From the NCBI GenBank assembly GCA_017397885.1, contig JAFQHQ010000160.1, forward strand, positions 1 to 33,933: a stretch of DNA of 33,933 bases, written 5' to 3'. The notes under the pieces are model-generated. The model ran no database searches and was not told where the DNA came from. It saw nothing but the letters and a program-made list of their open reading frames with translations. Position 1 is the stretch's first letter. Each line of letters begins with the position of its first letter. Below, one piece after another: positions 8,295 to 15,157 of the stretch. The DNA is from Clostridia bacterium (GTDB lineage: Bacteria > Bacillota > Clostridia > UMGS1810). The position numbers and the translations under genes are program-made.

Positions 8295-9731
8295 TCAGAA
8301 TCTGAAATACAGGAACGGATTGTATGTGTCATCCACAAGATATGCCACACACACGATAAGCAACACAAATGCTAAAACAGGTCTGAGCCAGTAGAGTTTT
8401 CCTCGAGTAATTTTTTCAAATATTCTTTTGGGCAGCGGAGTTGCACCAATGATTGCCACAAGAATCACAAACCAATAGGAGAAGAATCTGTATAAAAACA
8501 TTGTGTCGGAAAGCCCGAGGTCGGCAAAATTAAACATGCTTCCTATGTAGGAAAACGCTGCGGAAAAATCCACCGATGCAAAGAATACCCAGCCGATGAT
8601 GACTATGAGCATGGTGTAGAAATTTGAAAGAAATGCGGGTATTTTTTCCAGTCGTTTCAAAAGGAACTTCTTTTCAATGATTAGAAGAACACCATAGTAT
8701 ATACCCCACGCAATGAAGTTCATGCCGGCACCGTGCCAAAGTCCGGTGAGCATCCACACGGCAAAAATATTTAAGTTCCGACGAAGGGATGCTCTTTTTT
8801 CGGGAGTGAGACAAAGCGGCCCGATGTTTACGGTTTTTTTGTATTTTTCGGCACTTATGCGACTTCCGCCCAGGGGAATGTATACATATTCTTTGAACCA
8901 GCTCGAAAGACTGATGTGCCATCTGCGCCAGAACTCTGTTATGCTTTTTGAAATGTATGGATAGTTAAAGTTTTCGCAAAATTCAAAGCCAAACATTTTT
9001 CCCAGACCGATTGCCATGTCGGAATAACCCGAAAAGTCATAGTATATCTGAATTGTGTAGGCAATGATTCCGAGCCACGCGCCAAGCATTGACATCTCGC
9101 CCGAGGCATTGGTGATCTCCCACAATTGACCAACGTTATTTGCAATGAGAACCTTTTTTGCAAGACCCGAGCAAAAGCGTACAATACCGTCGGACAAAAG
9201 TGAAATCCTCATGGGGTGATTGTCGAGCTGCAACGCCACATCGTCATAGCGTACAATGGGACCTGCAATAAGCTGAGGAAACAGCGACAGGTATAGCCCG
9301 AACGAAACAAAACTTTTTTGAACCTTTGTTTTTCCGCGGTACACGTCTATGCAATATGAAAGAGCCTGAAATGTGTAGAACGAAATACCTATGGGAAGAG
9401 CGAGTCGCAAAAGCGGAAAATTTGTGCGTACAACAGAATTTACCGTGGAAATAAAAAAGTCGGCATATTTGAAAACTCCCAAAAGTCCGAGATTTACAAC
9501 ACAGGTGAAGACAAGGGCGGCTTTGCTTTTGTTTTTCAGCAAAAAGCCCATTACATAGTTAAAAAATACAGAAAAAATCATGAGCAGAACGTAGGTGGGC
9601 TCTCCCCATGCATAAAAAAACAAGCTTGCCGCAAAAAGCAAGGGATTTTTAAATTTTTTGGGTACAAGTGCGTATATTAAAATCAGCGGTGCAAGAAAAT
9701 AAAACAAAAATAACAAACTTGAAAAAACCAT
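8295..9731 (-). CDS. MBOAT family membrane-bound O-acyltransferase (AlgI/DltB-like)
   Basis: A 478-residue polytopic membrane protein. Family blocks are FYTFQALSYCIDVYRG, IYYDFSGYSDMAIGLGKMFG, EFWRRWHISLSSWFKEYVYI (the WRRWH histidine is His272) and LTGLWHGAGMNFIAWG with the catalytic-type His333. Such proteins draw acyl groups, usually acetyl from acetyl-CoA, across the membrane for transfer to an outer polysaccharide by an SGNH partner, here the next gene. I prefer ATG 9731 with AGGAG at 9742-9746 over an in-frame GTG at 9785: the GTG would add 18 polar residues, lacks a good ribosome site and lies inside a 24-bp hairpin. First gene of the operon, which continues into the DHHW/SGNH fusion and the DacF-like gene. 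Confidence 0.9.
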   Translation of the reverse strand: MVFSSLLFLFYFLAPLILIYALVPKKFKNPLLFAASLFFYAWGEPTYVLLMIFSVFFNYVMGFLLKNKSKAALVFTCVVNLGLLGVFKYADFFISTVNSVVRTNFPLLRLALPIGISFYTFQALSYCIDVYRGKTKVQKSFVSFGLYLSLFPQLIAGPIVRYDDVALQLDNHPMRISLLSDGIVRFCSGLAKKVLIANNVGQLWEITNASGEMSMLGAWLGIIAYTIQIYYDFSGYSDMAIGLGKMFGFEFCENFNYPYISKSITEFWRRWHISLSSWFKEYVYIPLGGSRISAEKYKKTVNIGPLCLTPEKRASLRRNLNIFAVWMLTGLWHGAGMNFIAWGIYYGVLLIIEKKFLLKRLEKIPAFLSNFYTMLIVIIGWVFFASVDFSAAFSYIGSMFNFADLGLSDTMFLYRFFSYWFVILVAIIGATPLPKRIFEKITRGKLYWLRPVLAFVLLIVCVAYLVDDTYNPFLYFRF

Positions 9732-9766
9732 CCTTAAAACACTCCTGAATTTTATCGGTGAGAATT

Positions 9767-9818
9767 TAGCCTTAACAACCGACACTGAAGACGCCTTTAG
9801 TGTTGGTTGTTAAGGCTA
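9767..9818 (-). repeat. 24-bp hairpin in the leader of the MBOAT operon
   Basis: Positions 9767-9790 pair with 9795-9818 over 24 bp around a four-base loop, with only two G-T pairs. There is no T-run on the minus strand after it (AAATTCTC), so it does not look like a plain terminator for the upstream gene. It lies 21 bp upstream of the MBOAT ribosome site. It could be an attenuator, a transcript-stabilising stem, a protein-binding site or a small palindromic repeat. Confidence 0.7.
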
Positions 9819-9839
9819 TCTTTTCATATCTTCCAATGA

Positions 9840-9888
9840 ATACAAAAGACATTCCAAGTTTATTGTATCACAATAAACCGGGAATGTC
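9840..9888 (-). terminator. Probable intrinsic terminator of ispE
   Basis: Arms 9848-9866 and 9870-9888 pair over 8 + 9 bp with a 2x2 internal mismatch and a 3-nt loop. On the minus strand the stem is followed by TTTTGTATT. It lies 34 bp beyond the ispE stop and separates ispE from the MBOAT operon. Confidence 0.65.
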
Positions 9889-9922
9889 TATAAAAAAATG
9901 GTTACAAATGTATTAAAATAGC

Positions 9923-10771
9923 CTAAATAAACTTCCCTACTCCGCCTCCCGAAAAAGAGCCGGAATATTCATCAAAAGCTTTCTTAGCATCATCAAAAGA
10001 ATCGAACAGAGCAAAAACCGTCGGACCCGAGCCGCTCATCATGGAAAAAGAACAACCCTTTTCATAAAAATATTTCTTTATTGCTTCAATTTCCGGATGA
10101 ATTTTTGAAGTGACAAAATCAAAACAGTTAAGTGCAACTTTTGAAAATGCCTCAATATCATCATTTTTCAATGCCTCAATTGCCGCTTTGTTATCAGGAT
10201 GAGGATAATCCTTCGAATCCATCATTTGGTAGGCTTCAACAGTTGAAATGTCAATGTCGGGTTTTATGAGTGCAACCCATTTTTTCATGTTGTTTTCTAT
10301 GGGGGTTAAAATCTCGCCTATTCCCTCTGCAAGCATACATCCGCCCACAATGCAAAAGGGCACATCTGCACCGAGAGTCTTTCCGAGTTCGCAAAGCTTT
10401 GTTTGCGTGAACGGATTGCCGTAAAGAGTGTTTAAGCTGTTAAGCACTGCGGCGGCATCGGCACTGCCTGCACCAAGCCCTGCACACATGGGGATGTTTT
10501 GAGTAAGAGTTATGTCACAACCACCCTTAATTTGCGAGGCATCAAAAAAAAGCTTTGACGCCCTGAAAGTGAGGGTGTTTTCGGGCTTGCCGAGGGTTTC
10601 CTCGTTGCAGTTAAGGGTTATTTTTCCCGTATCGTTGATATTAACTTCCAATTCGTCACAAAAGCTGATTTCCTGCATTACCATTGAAACATCATGATAA
10701 CCGTCGTCTCTTTTGCCGCATACATCCAAAGTGAGATTTATTTTTGCATTTGCATTAATCTTCATTTTCAT
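9923..10771 (-). CDS. ispE: 4-diphosphocytidyl-2-C-methyl-D-erythritol kinase
   Basis: A 282-residue GHMP kinase, the family's usual size. It phosphorylates the 2-hydroxyl of CDP-methylerythritol in the non-mevalonate isoprenoid pathway, which feeds undecaprenyl phosphate synthesis. Landmarks are ANAKINLTLDV at the N-terminus (Lys10), DGYH (23-26), the ATP-binding loop AGLGAGSADA (97-106) and GADVPF. The C-terminal MSGSGPTVFA is the third GHMP motif. I start it at ATG 10771, five bases after AGGA; the in-frame ATG at 10765 is nearly as good. A longer reading from 10867 would lie in the upstream gene and has no ribosome site. The start overlaps the end of the DUF1836 gene by 17 bp, suggesting coupled translation. 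Confidence 0.95.
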   Translation of the reverse strand: MKMKINANAKINLTLDVCGKRDDGYHDVSMVMQEISFCDELEVNINDTGKITLNCNEETLGKPENTLTFRASKLFFDASQIKGGCDITLTQNIPMCAGLGAGSADAAAVLNSLNTLYGNPFTQTKLCELGKTLGADVPFCIVGGCMLAEGIGEILTPIENNMKKWVALIKPDIDISTVEAYQMMDSKDYPHPDNKAAIEALKNDDIEAFSKVALNCFDFVTSKIHPEIEAIKKYFYEKGCSFSMMSGSGPTVFALFDSFDDAKKAFDEYSGSFSGGGVGKFI

Positions 10772-11384
10772 CACTTTCCTGATTGGGGGATTTGTCACTT
10801 TCTTTTTTTGCCTTAACGCTCTTTTTGTCATCGGTTTTTTCGGGCTTTTCGGAATTTGAAACTGCAATGCCGGATGTAAAAACTTTCATAAAAGTTGATG
10901 CAAGCACAATTTGAAGCACAATGTCATCAAAAGAACCGTTTTTCTCCGTTGCACCATCTATAATGGGTGTTACAACCTCTTTGAGCGAAGAAAGAGCCTG
11001 CCTCTGATTGTGAACAAATGATGTGTACATTTCTCTTATTTTGTCCTCATCATCCAAAAGCGGTATGACCGACTCCATGGAAGAAATATTCATGCTCTGC
11101 TTAAGAGTTGAAATCATGATGAGATAGGCAAGGTGCGGTTTTCCGTAGCGTTTTTTCACGGGAGACGGCATGGCTTTGAGCTTTATGTAATTATTTATCA
11201 TTGGTGCGGTAAGAATTTTTTCGTCACCCAGAAGGGATGATATTTCACTGAAATATCCTGTTGTAAGCTCTATAACCTGATCCATGTAAAGATATATGGA
11301 AGGAAGTTCGTCCCAGCCGGGAAGCTTGAACGATTCGAGAGCTGATTGTATTTTTTTGAGATTGGTTTCGTTTATGTTACCCAT
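10755..11384 (-). CDS. DUF1836 domain protein, likely HTH-type regulator
   Basis: A 209-residue protein matching the DUF1836 pattern: LPGWDELPSIYLYMDQVIEL near residues 21-40, then ITxxMINNYIK-like sequence, KKRYGKPHLAYLIMI and an all-helical C-terminal half. The family is thought to carry a MerR-like winged helix-turn-helix, but its target and ligand are not established. The tail (about 178-209) is low-complexity Lys/Glu/Asp/Ser, probably disordered. Start ATG 11384 with GAGGTGAG upstream. It overlaps ispE by 17 bp and has its own promoter at 11409-11438. Whether it regulates isoprenoid synthesis is only suggested by position. Confidence 0.75.
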   Translation of the reverse strand: MGNINETNLKKIQSALESFKLPGWDELPSIYLYMDQVIELTTGYFSEISSLLGDEKILTAPMINNYIKLKAMPSPVKKRYGKPHLAYLIMISTLKQSMNISSMESVIPLLDDEDKIREMYTSFVHNQRQALSSLKEVVTPIIDGATEKNGSFDDIVLQIVLASTFMKVFTSGIAVSNSEKPEKTDDKKSVKAKKESDKSPNQESDENED

Positions 11385-11408
11385 TTTTTATGTTCTCACC
11401 TCTTTGAT

Positions 11409-11438
11409 ATAATACCACATTTACATATGCAATGTCAA
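11409..11438 (-). promoter_or_regulatory. Sigma-A-type promoter for the DUF1836-ispE operon
   Basis: On the minus strand a consensus -35 TTGACA (11433-11438) and -10 TATTAT (11409-11414) are separated by 18 nt. This puts the start of transcription near 11402, shortly before the ribosome site of the DUF1836 gene. Confidence 0.7.
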
Positions 11439-11465
11439 GAACTACAGTCATACGTAAAATACCAC

Positions 11466-11538
11466 TTGACAAAACAGTATATATAGTGTAATATAATGTT
11501 GTACATTACATTTAAGAATGTGATACATTATATTACAC
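11466..11538 (+). promoter_or_regulatory. Promoter with long inverted repeat upstream of the SGNH hydrolase gene
   Basis: TTGACA (11466-11471) is followed by TATAAT (11492-11497) at 20 nt, or TAATAT at 17 nt. A perfect 14-bp inverted repeat, 11486-11499 against 11525-11538, covers the -10 region and the likely start site. Inside it the half-site TGTRAT/ATTACA recurs: 11487-11492, 11505-11510, 11519-11524 and 11532-11537. This looks like a multi-site operator, although in RNA the same sequence would form a long hairpin in the leader. Confidence 0.55.
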
Positions 11539-11557
11539 CGCTGTGGAGATGATTATC

Positions 11558-12241
11558 TTGAAAAACATATGTTTATTTGGTGATTCCCTTGCAAAAGGAG
11601 TTGTTCTCAGCCCCGAGCGAATGCGTTATGTTTTGTCCGATTGCAATTTTGCATCGCTGCTCGAAAAAAGCTGTGATGTAAAAATTAACAACTATTCCAA
11701 ATTCGGTTGTACAATAGGCAAAGGAATTGATATCATTGAGAAACACTGTCAAAACATTGAAGAGTGCGACACGGTTATGCTCGAATTTGGCGGTAACGAC
11801 AGCGACCACGAATGGAATACCGTGAGCCAAAATCCATGCGGAGACCACCATGCCAAAACCGAGCTTGGCAAATTCAGAGAAATGTATGAAAAAACCATAG
11901 AAAAAATCATGGCTATGGGAAAAGAGGTTATTTTGCTTTCGCTACCTCCCATTGACTGCAAAAAATATTTTTCTTGGATAAGCAGAGATAAAAACGGTGA
12001 AAACATAAAAAAATGGCTTGGTTCGGTGGAATATATTTATCGTTGGCATGAAATGTACAACAACACCGTCTGCGCCATTGCAAACAAGATGAATGTTAAG
12101 CTGATTGACATAAGGAGTGCATTTCTTGAAAAAAGAAATTTCAGTGATTATATTTGCATTGACGGCATTCACCCAAACGAAGACGGACAAAAACTTATGT
12201 GTGAATCTATTTTGAATTCGGACAGTTTTTGTTTGGGGTAA
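11558..12241 (+). CDS. SGNH/GDSL-type hydrolase
   Basis: A 227-residue single-domain SGNH hydrolase. Block I is FGDSLAKG (Ser10), block III FGGNDS (Gly78 to Asn80 as oxyanion contributors) and block V DGIHP with Asp202 and His205. There is no signal peptide or membrane span, so it is probably a cytoplasmic esterase or deacetylase. I choose the TTG at 11558, nine bases after GGAG (11545-11548); an ATG at 11549 is too close to the same site and a GTG at 11543 overlaps it. The gene stands alone on the plus strand between minus-strand operons, behind an elaborate inverted-repeat promoter. The substrate is unknown; deacetylation of sugars is common in this family. Confidence 0.85.
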   Translation: MKNICLFGDSLAKGVVLSPERMRYVLSDCNFASLLEKSCDVKINNYSKFGCTIGKGIDIIEKHCQNIEECDTVMLEFGGNDSDHEWNTVSQNPCGDHHAKTELGKFREMYEKTIEKIMAMGKEVILLSLPPIDCKKYFSWISRDKNGENIKKWLGSVEYIYRWHEMYNNTVCAIANKMNVKLIDIRSAFLEKRNFSDYICIDGIHPNEDGQKLMCESILNSDSFCLG

Positions 12242-12288
12242 AGGCTTCAATTCACATATTTTTCTTTGAGCATTGGTTTTCATTGTTT

Positions 12289-12349
12289 CAAACAAAAAGG
12301 ATGGCGTAGTCTCAAATGAGTGAAAAAATCACCTGTTGAGACACGCCAT
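12289..12349 (-). terminator. Intrinsic terminator overlapping the 3' end of the SDR gene
   Basis: Positions 12336-12349 pair with 12301-12315 (one bulged base), and the minus strand continues into CCTTTTTGTTTG. The 5' arm encodes the last residues of the SDR protein and the stop codon lies in the loop. The stem may also slow plus-strand transcripts arriving from the SGNH gene. Confidence 0.75.
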
Positions 12350-13252
12350 TTTCATATACATATTATTATCTATGTACTCGATAAAAGGCTTTTTGTTAAC
12401 CTTGTCCTTGTTTTTAATGTACCAGTCATAGGATTCTTCTAAGCCTTGGTCCAACGACTTTACATCCCCCATCAATGCATACTGTGCGGAAACATCCAGA
12501 TAATATTCATATGCATAAAAACTGAAATAATTTCTCTGTTCAATGTCTTGGCAGACATTTACAAATGTTGCTTGTTTCCCTGCAACACTATAACAGAGTT
12601 CTACCCAATCACGTACAGAAATTGTATCTTTATTTCCAACATTAAAGATATGCTGCGATGGCTTGACTTCTAAAAGAATATCAACAAACCTGCATAAATC
12701 ATGGATATGGAAAAATTGCAACTTCATTTCTCCATTCTTCGGCAAATAGAATTTTCGATTAGCCAATGCACAATCGAAAACAAAAGATTCTCTGTATACA
12801 TTATTCATTTGACCATACAAATATGGTGGTCTGAGAATGTATGCATTAGGATTCCTATTCAGGAGAGTATGCTCGGCTTCTATTTTATCAGTTCCGTACT
12901 TACCCCAATATTTGTTTGTAGCCAAAATAGAATCTTCTTTGAATGGCTGAGGTGCATGTTCAGGATATACAGCACTTGAACTGATTAGAACATAATCATC
13001 ATATTCACCCAAAGCATTCAATAACAATTCCACATCATTGGAAGTATATGCTGTGTCAATAACAGTATCAAACCGATATTCACGAAGAATTTCACCAAGA
13101 TTATGCCGGTCGGCTTCAATGAGTGTTACGCCATTTGACTGTTCTTTGGTATTTCTATTAAGCACATACACATCACAGCCTTTGGCAACATAATACTCTG
13201 CGATATAACGACTTACAAATACTGTTCCACCTGTCACAAGTATCTTTTTCAC
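12329..13252 (-). CDS. NAD(P)-dependent epimerase/dehydratase-like SDR, atypical glycine motif
   Basis: A 307-residue extended-type short-chain dehydrogenase. The dinucleotide loop is TGGTVFVS (7-14) rather than the standard TGGxGFIG, as in the CSP41-like atypical SDRs, so the last glycine is replaced by Val. A Tyr-x3-Lys pair is visible in KYGTDK, LISSSAVYPE supplies the Ser/Thr region and LRPPYLYG follows. The family includes nucleotide-sugar epimerases, but the atypical members are often not enzymes of known function. The start is GTG 13252, nine bases after GGGAG. It lies 33 bp after a MazG-like gene, probably in one transcript. By eye the base composition is more AT-rich than in the flanking operons, which hints at separate acquisition. 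Confidence 0.75.
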   Translation of the reverse strand: MKKILVTGGTVFVSRYIAEYYVAKGCDVYVLNRNTKEQSNGVTLIEADRHNLGEILREYRFDTVIDTAYTSNDVELLLNALGEYDDYVLISSSAVYPEHAPQPFKEDSILATNKYWGKYGTDKIEAEHTLLNRNPNAYILRPPYLYGQMNNVYRESFVFDCALANRKFYLPKNGEMKLQFFHIHDLCRFVDILLEVKPSQHIFNVGNKDTISVRDWVELCYSVAGKQATFVNVCQDIEQRNYFSFYAYEYYLDVSAQYALMGDVKSLDQGLEESYDWYIKNKDKVNKKPFIEYIDNNMYMKMACLNR

Positions 13253-13285
13253 ATTTGCACACTCCCATAATTACTTTATAATGTA

Positions 13286-13603
13286 TCATCTGCCATCTTC
13301 AAATGCAACAGAAGCCGGATATTTAATCTGACTTATTTCAGCTTTCTTTTTAATAACCGATTCTAAATCTATATCATATATATTTGCAATAGCTATTGCG
13401 TAATATATAACATCCCACAATTCTTCATCTATTGTTCCCTGAATTTTATCTATGCTCTCGGCTTTGAGATTTTTTCGGATCGCCCGTGAAAGCTCGCCGA
13501 CTTCTTCGGACAATTTCAAAAAATAATCTTTCAAAAGTTCGGGATGAAAGTCCTTTTGCTTTATATAGTTCTGCAAATATTTAACGGTTGTTTTTCCATC
13601 CAT
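13286..13603 (-). CDS. MazG-like nucleotide pyrophosphohydrolase
   Basis: A 105-residue all-helical protein with the MazG/dUTPase-like metal motif: EEVGEL (Glu34 and Glu37) followed by EELWD (Glu61 and Asp64). The family hydrolyses nucleoside triphosphates to monophosphates and pyrophosphate, often non-canonical or excess nucleotides. One domain of about 100 residues fits the short MazG-like group rather than two-domain MazG. Start ATG 13603 after TAGGAG (13613-13618). It precedes the SDR gene, and the pair may clear a modified or sugar nucleotide (inference). Confidence 0.8.
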   Translation of the reverse strand: MDGKTTVKYLQNYIKQKDFHPELLKDYFLKLSEEVGELSRAIRKNLKAESIDKIQGTIDEELWDVIYYAIAIANIYDIDLESVIKKKAEISQIKYPASVAFEDGR

Positions 13604-13636
13604 GTTAATTTACTCCTATCATTTGTTTTTGCCCTT

Positions 13637-13775
13637 TAGGTGAAGTTTTTGCTTTCGTAAAAGTGAAGTTAAGTTTGCCACTGCACCGCAAGGTGCAACT
13701 TCACTTACGAAGTAAAGTTCACTGTTCGGGCAATTCATAAATTGCCCCTACAAATTCACTTGCCGCTAGGCAAAC
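13637..13775. repeat. Palindromic intergenic repeat cluster
   Basis: A non-coding stretch built of small palindromes: GTGAAGTT/AACTTCAC (13663-13670 and 13697-13704) enclosing GCACC-GCAA-GGTGC (13683-13696), and GGGCAATT-CATA-AATTGCCC (13728-13747). Fragments of GTGAAGTT and of a TTTGCC/GGCAAA motif recur. The cluster runs up to the rlmD stop codon. It resembles the dispersed REP-like repeats of clostridial genomes. Transcribed, it would fold strongly. Confidence 0.65.
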
Positions 13776-15137
13776 TTAGTTTGAAAGCGTAAGCAAAGCT
13801 ATGCTTTCCACATGCCCCGTCTGCGGAAACATATCCACAGCGCACGCTTTTTGGAGAATGTAGCCTTTTTCTTTTAAAATAACAAGATCACGGGCAAGAG
13901 TTGCACTGTTGCAGGAAACGTACACAAGTTTTTTGGGCGAAATCTTTTCGATGAGTTCAAAAAGCTTTTCGTCGCAACCCTTCCTCGGAGGGTCAACCAC
14001 AACAACATCGGCTTTTTCGCCACCATCTATGAGCTTTGTTACCACCTCGGTGCAATCACCGCAATAGAACTCGGTATTATTTACATTACTTAGTTTTGCA
14101 TTTTCTTTTGCATTCTCAATAGCCTGAGGAACAATTTCAACACCAATTACTTTCTTTGCTTTTTTGGCAAGATAAAGGGAAATGCTTCCCACTCCGCAAT
14201 ACAGGTCAAAAACAACATCACTTTTGGTTATATCCGAATATTCAAGTGCTTTTGAGTAGAGCTTTTTCATTTGCTGTGTGTTGACCTGAAAAAAGCTGTG
14301 GGGATTAACTTTAAAAGTAAGGTCATCAACCTTTATGTTTATACTGCTATCGCCATACAAAACGATATTTTTGTCGCCAAGAATTACATTTGTCTTCTTT
14401 GTGTTCACGTTCTGAACAAGGCTCTTTAGTCCAAGCGGAGAAAGCTTTTTTGCAAGTTCTTCGCTCTTTGCAAGGCGGTCATTTGAATTTGTGACAATGC
14501 ACACCATAAGTTCACCGTTTTCTTCGCCGTAGCGAACATAAATGTGACGCACAATGCCCTTGTGTGTTTTTTCGATATATGCGCTTATGCGGTATTCATT
14601 AATATGCTCAAGCACGCATTCCACAGCCTTATTTATGTTTTCATTTTGAATATGGCAATTTCCGCAAGGAATGATTTCGTGGCTTTTTGGTGCAAAAAAA
14701 CCGCAGACCGCTTTTCCTTTTGAAAGACCAACGGGGAACTGCGCCTTGTTGCGATAGAAAAATTCATTTTCTGCCCCGATTATTGGTTCATACAAAAATT
14801 CTTCTTCGCTGTAGCCTCCAAGTCTTGTGAGGTTTGAAAGCACAAAGTTTTGTTTGTATTCAAGCTGTGCCCGATAGCTTGTGTGCATGAGAGTGCATCC
14901 TCCGCAATCAGGAAAAGACGGACATGGTGGTGTCCGTCTGTAATTTGATGGGGTTATTATTTTTTTGAGTTTTCCGAAACCGTAGGTCTTGTTTGTCTTG
15001 GTGAGCACAAAACTGATTTCGTCACCAATGACAGCACCCGACACAAAAACGGGATATGAGTCGATTTTTACAACTCCGTCACCGTTTACGGTAATGTCGG
15101 TTACCTTGCCTTCATATGTCATGTTTTTCTCGGGCAT
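13776..15137 (-). CDS. rlmD: 23S rRNA (uracil-C5)-methyltransferase, RlmD/RlmCD type
   Basis: A 453-residue SAM-dependent RNA m5U methyltransferase. An N-terminal TRAM domain (about 5-60) is followed by an iron-sulfur cysteine set C-x5-C-x2-C (Cys72, Cys78, Cys81) with a fourth Cys at 158 or 161. The SAM-binding loop is DLYCGVGS (311-318), then VDPPRKG (381-387) and the catalytic VSCN with Cys409. In Bacillus one such enzyme methylates both U747 and U1939; which site is used here cannot be told. Start ATG 15137 after GGAG. It follows csaB by 20 bp and looks like the last gene of the murJ operon, an unrelated housekeeping passenger. Confidence 0.9.
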   Translation of the reverse strand: MPEKNMTYEGKVTDITVNGDGVVKIDSYPVFVSGAVIGDEISFVLTKTNKTYGFGKLKKIITPSNYRRTPPCPSFPDCGGCTLMHTSYRAQLEYKQNFVLSNLTRLGGYSEEEFLYEPIIGAENEFFYRNKAQFPVGLSKGKAVCGFFAPKSHEIIPCGNCHIQNENINKAVECVLEHINEYRISAYIEKTHKGIVRHIYVRYGEENGELMVCIVTNSNDRLAKSEELAKKLSPLGLKSLVQNVNTKKTNVILGDKNIVLYGDSSINIKVDDLTFKVNPHSFFQVNTQQMKKLYSKALEYSDITKSDVVFDLYCGVGSISLYLAKKAKKVIGVEIVPQAIENAKENAKLSNVNNTEFYCGDCTEVVTKLIDGGEKADVVVVDPPRKGCDEKLFELIEKISPKKLVYVSCNSATLARDLVILKEKGYILQKACAVDMFPQTGHVESIALLTLSN

Positions 15138-15157
15138 ATTATTTCTCCGTTTTGATG

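Noticed and set aside
10772-10867. N-terminal extension of IspE
   Set aside because: The extra residues are Lys/Arg/Pro-rich out-of-frame sequence of the DUF1836 tail, and GHMP kinases start at the AKINL region.
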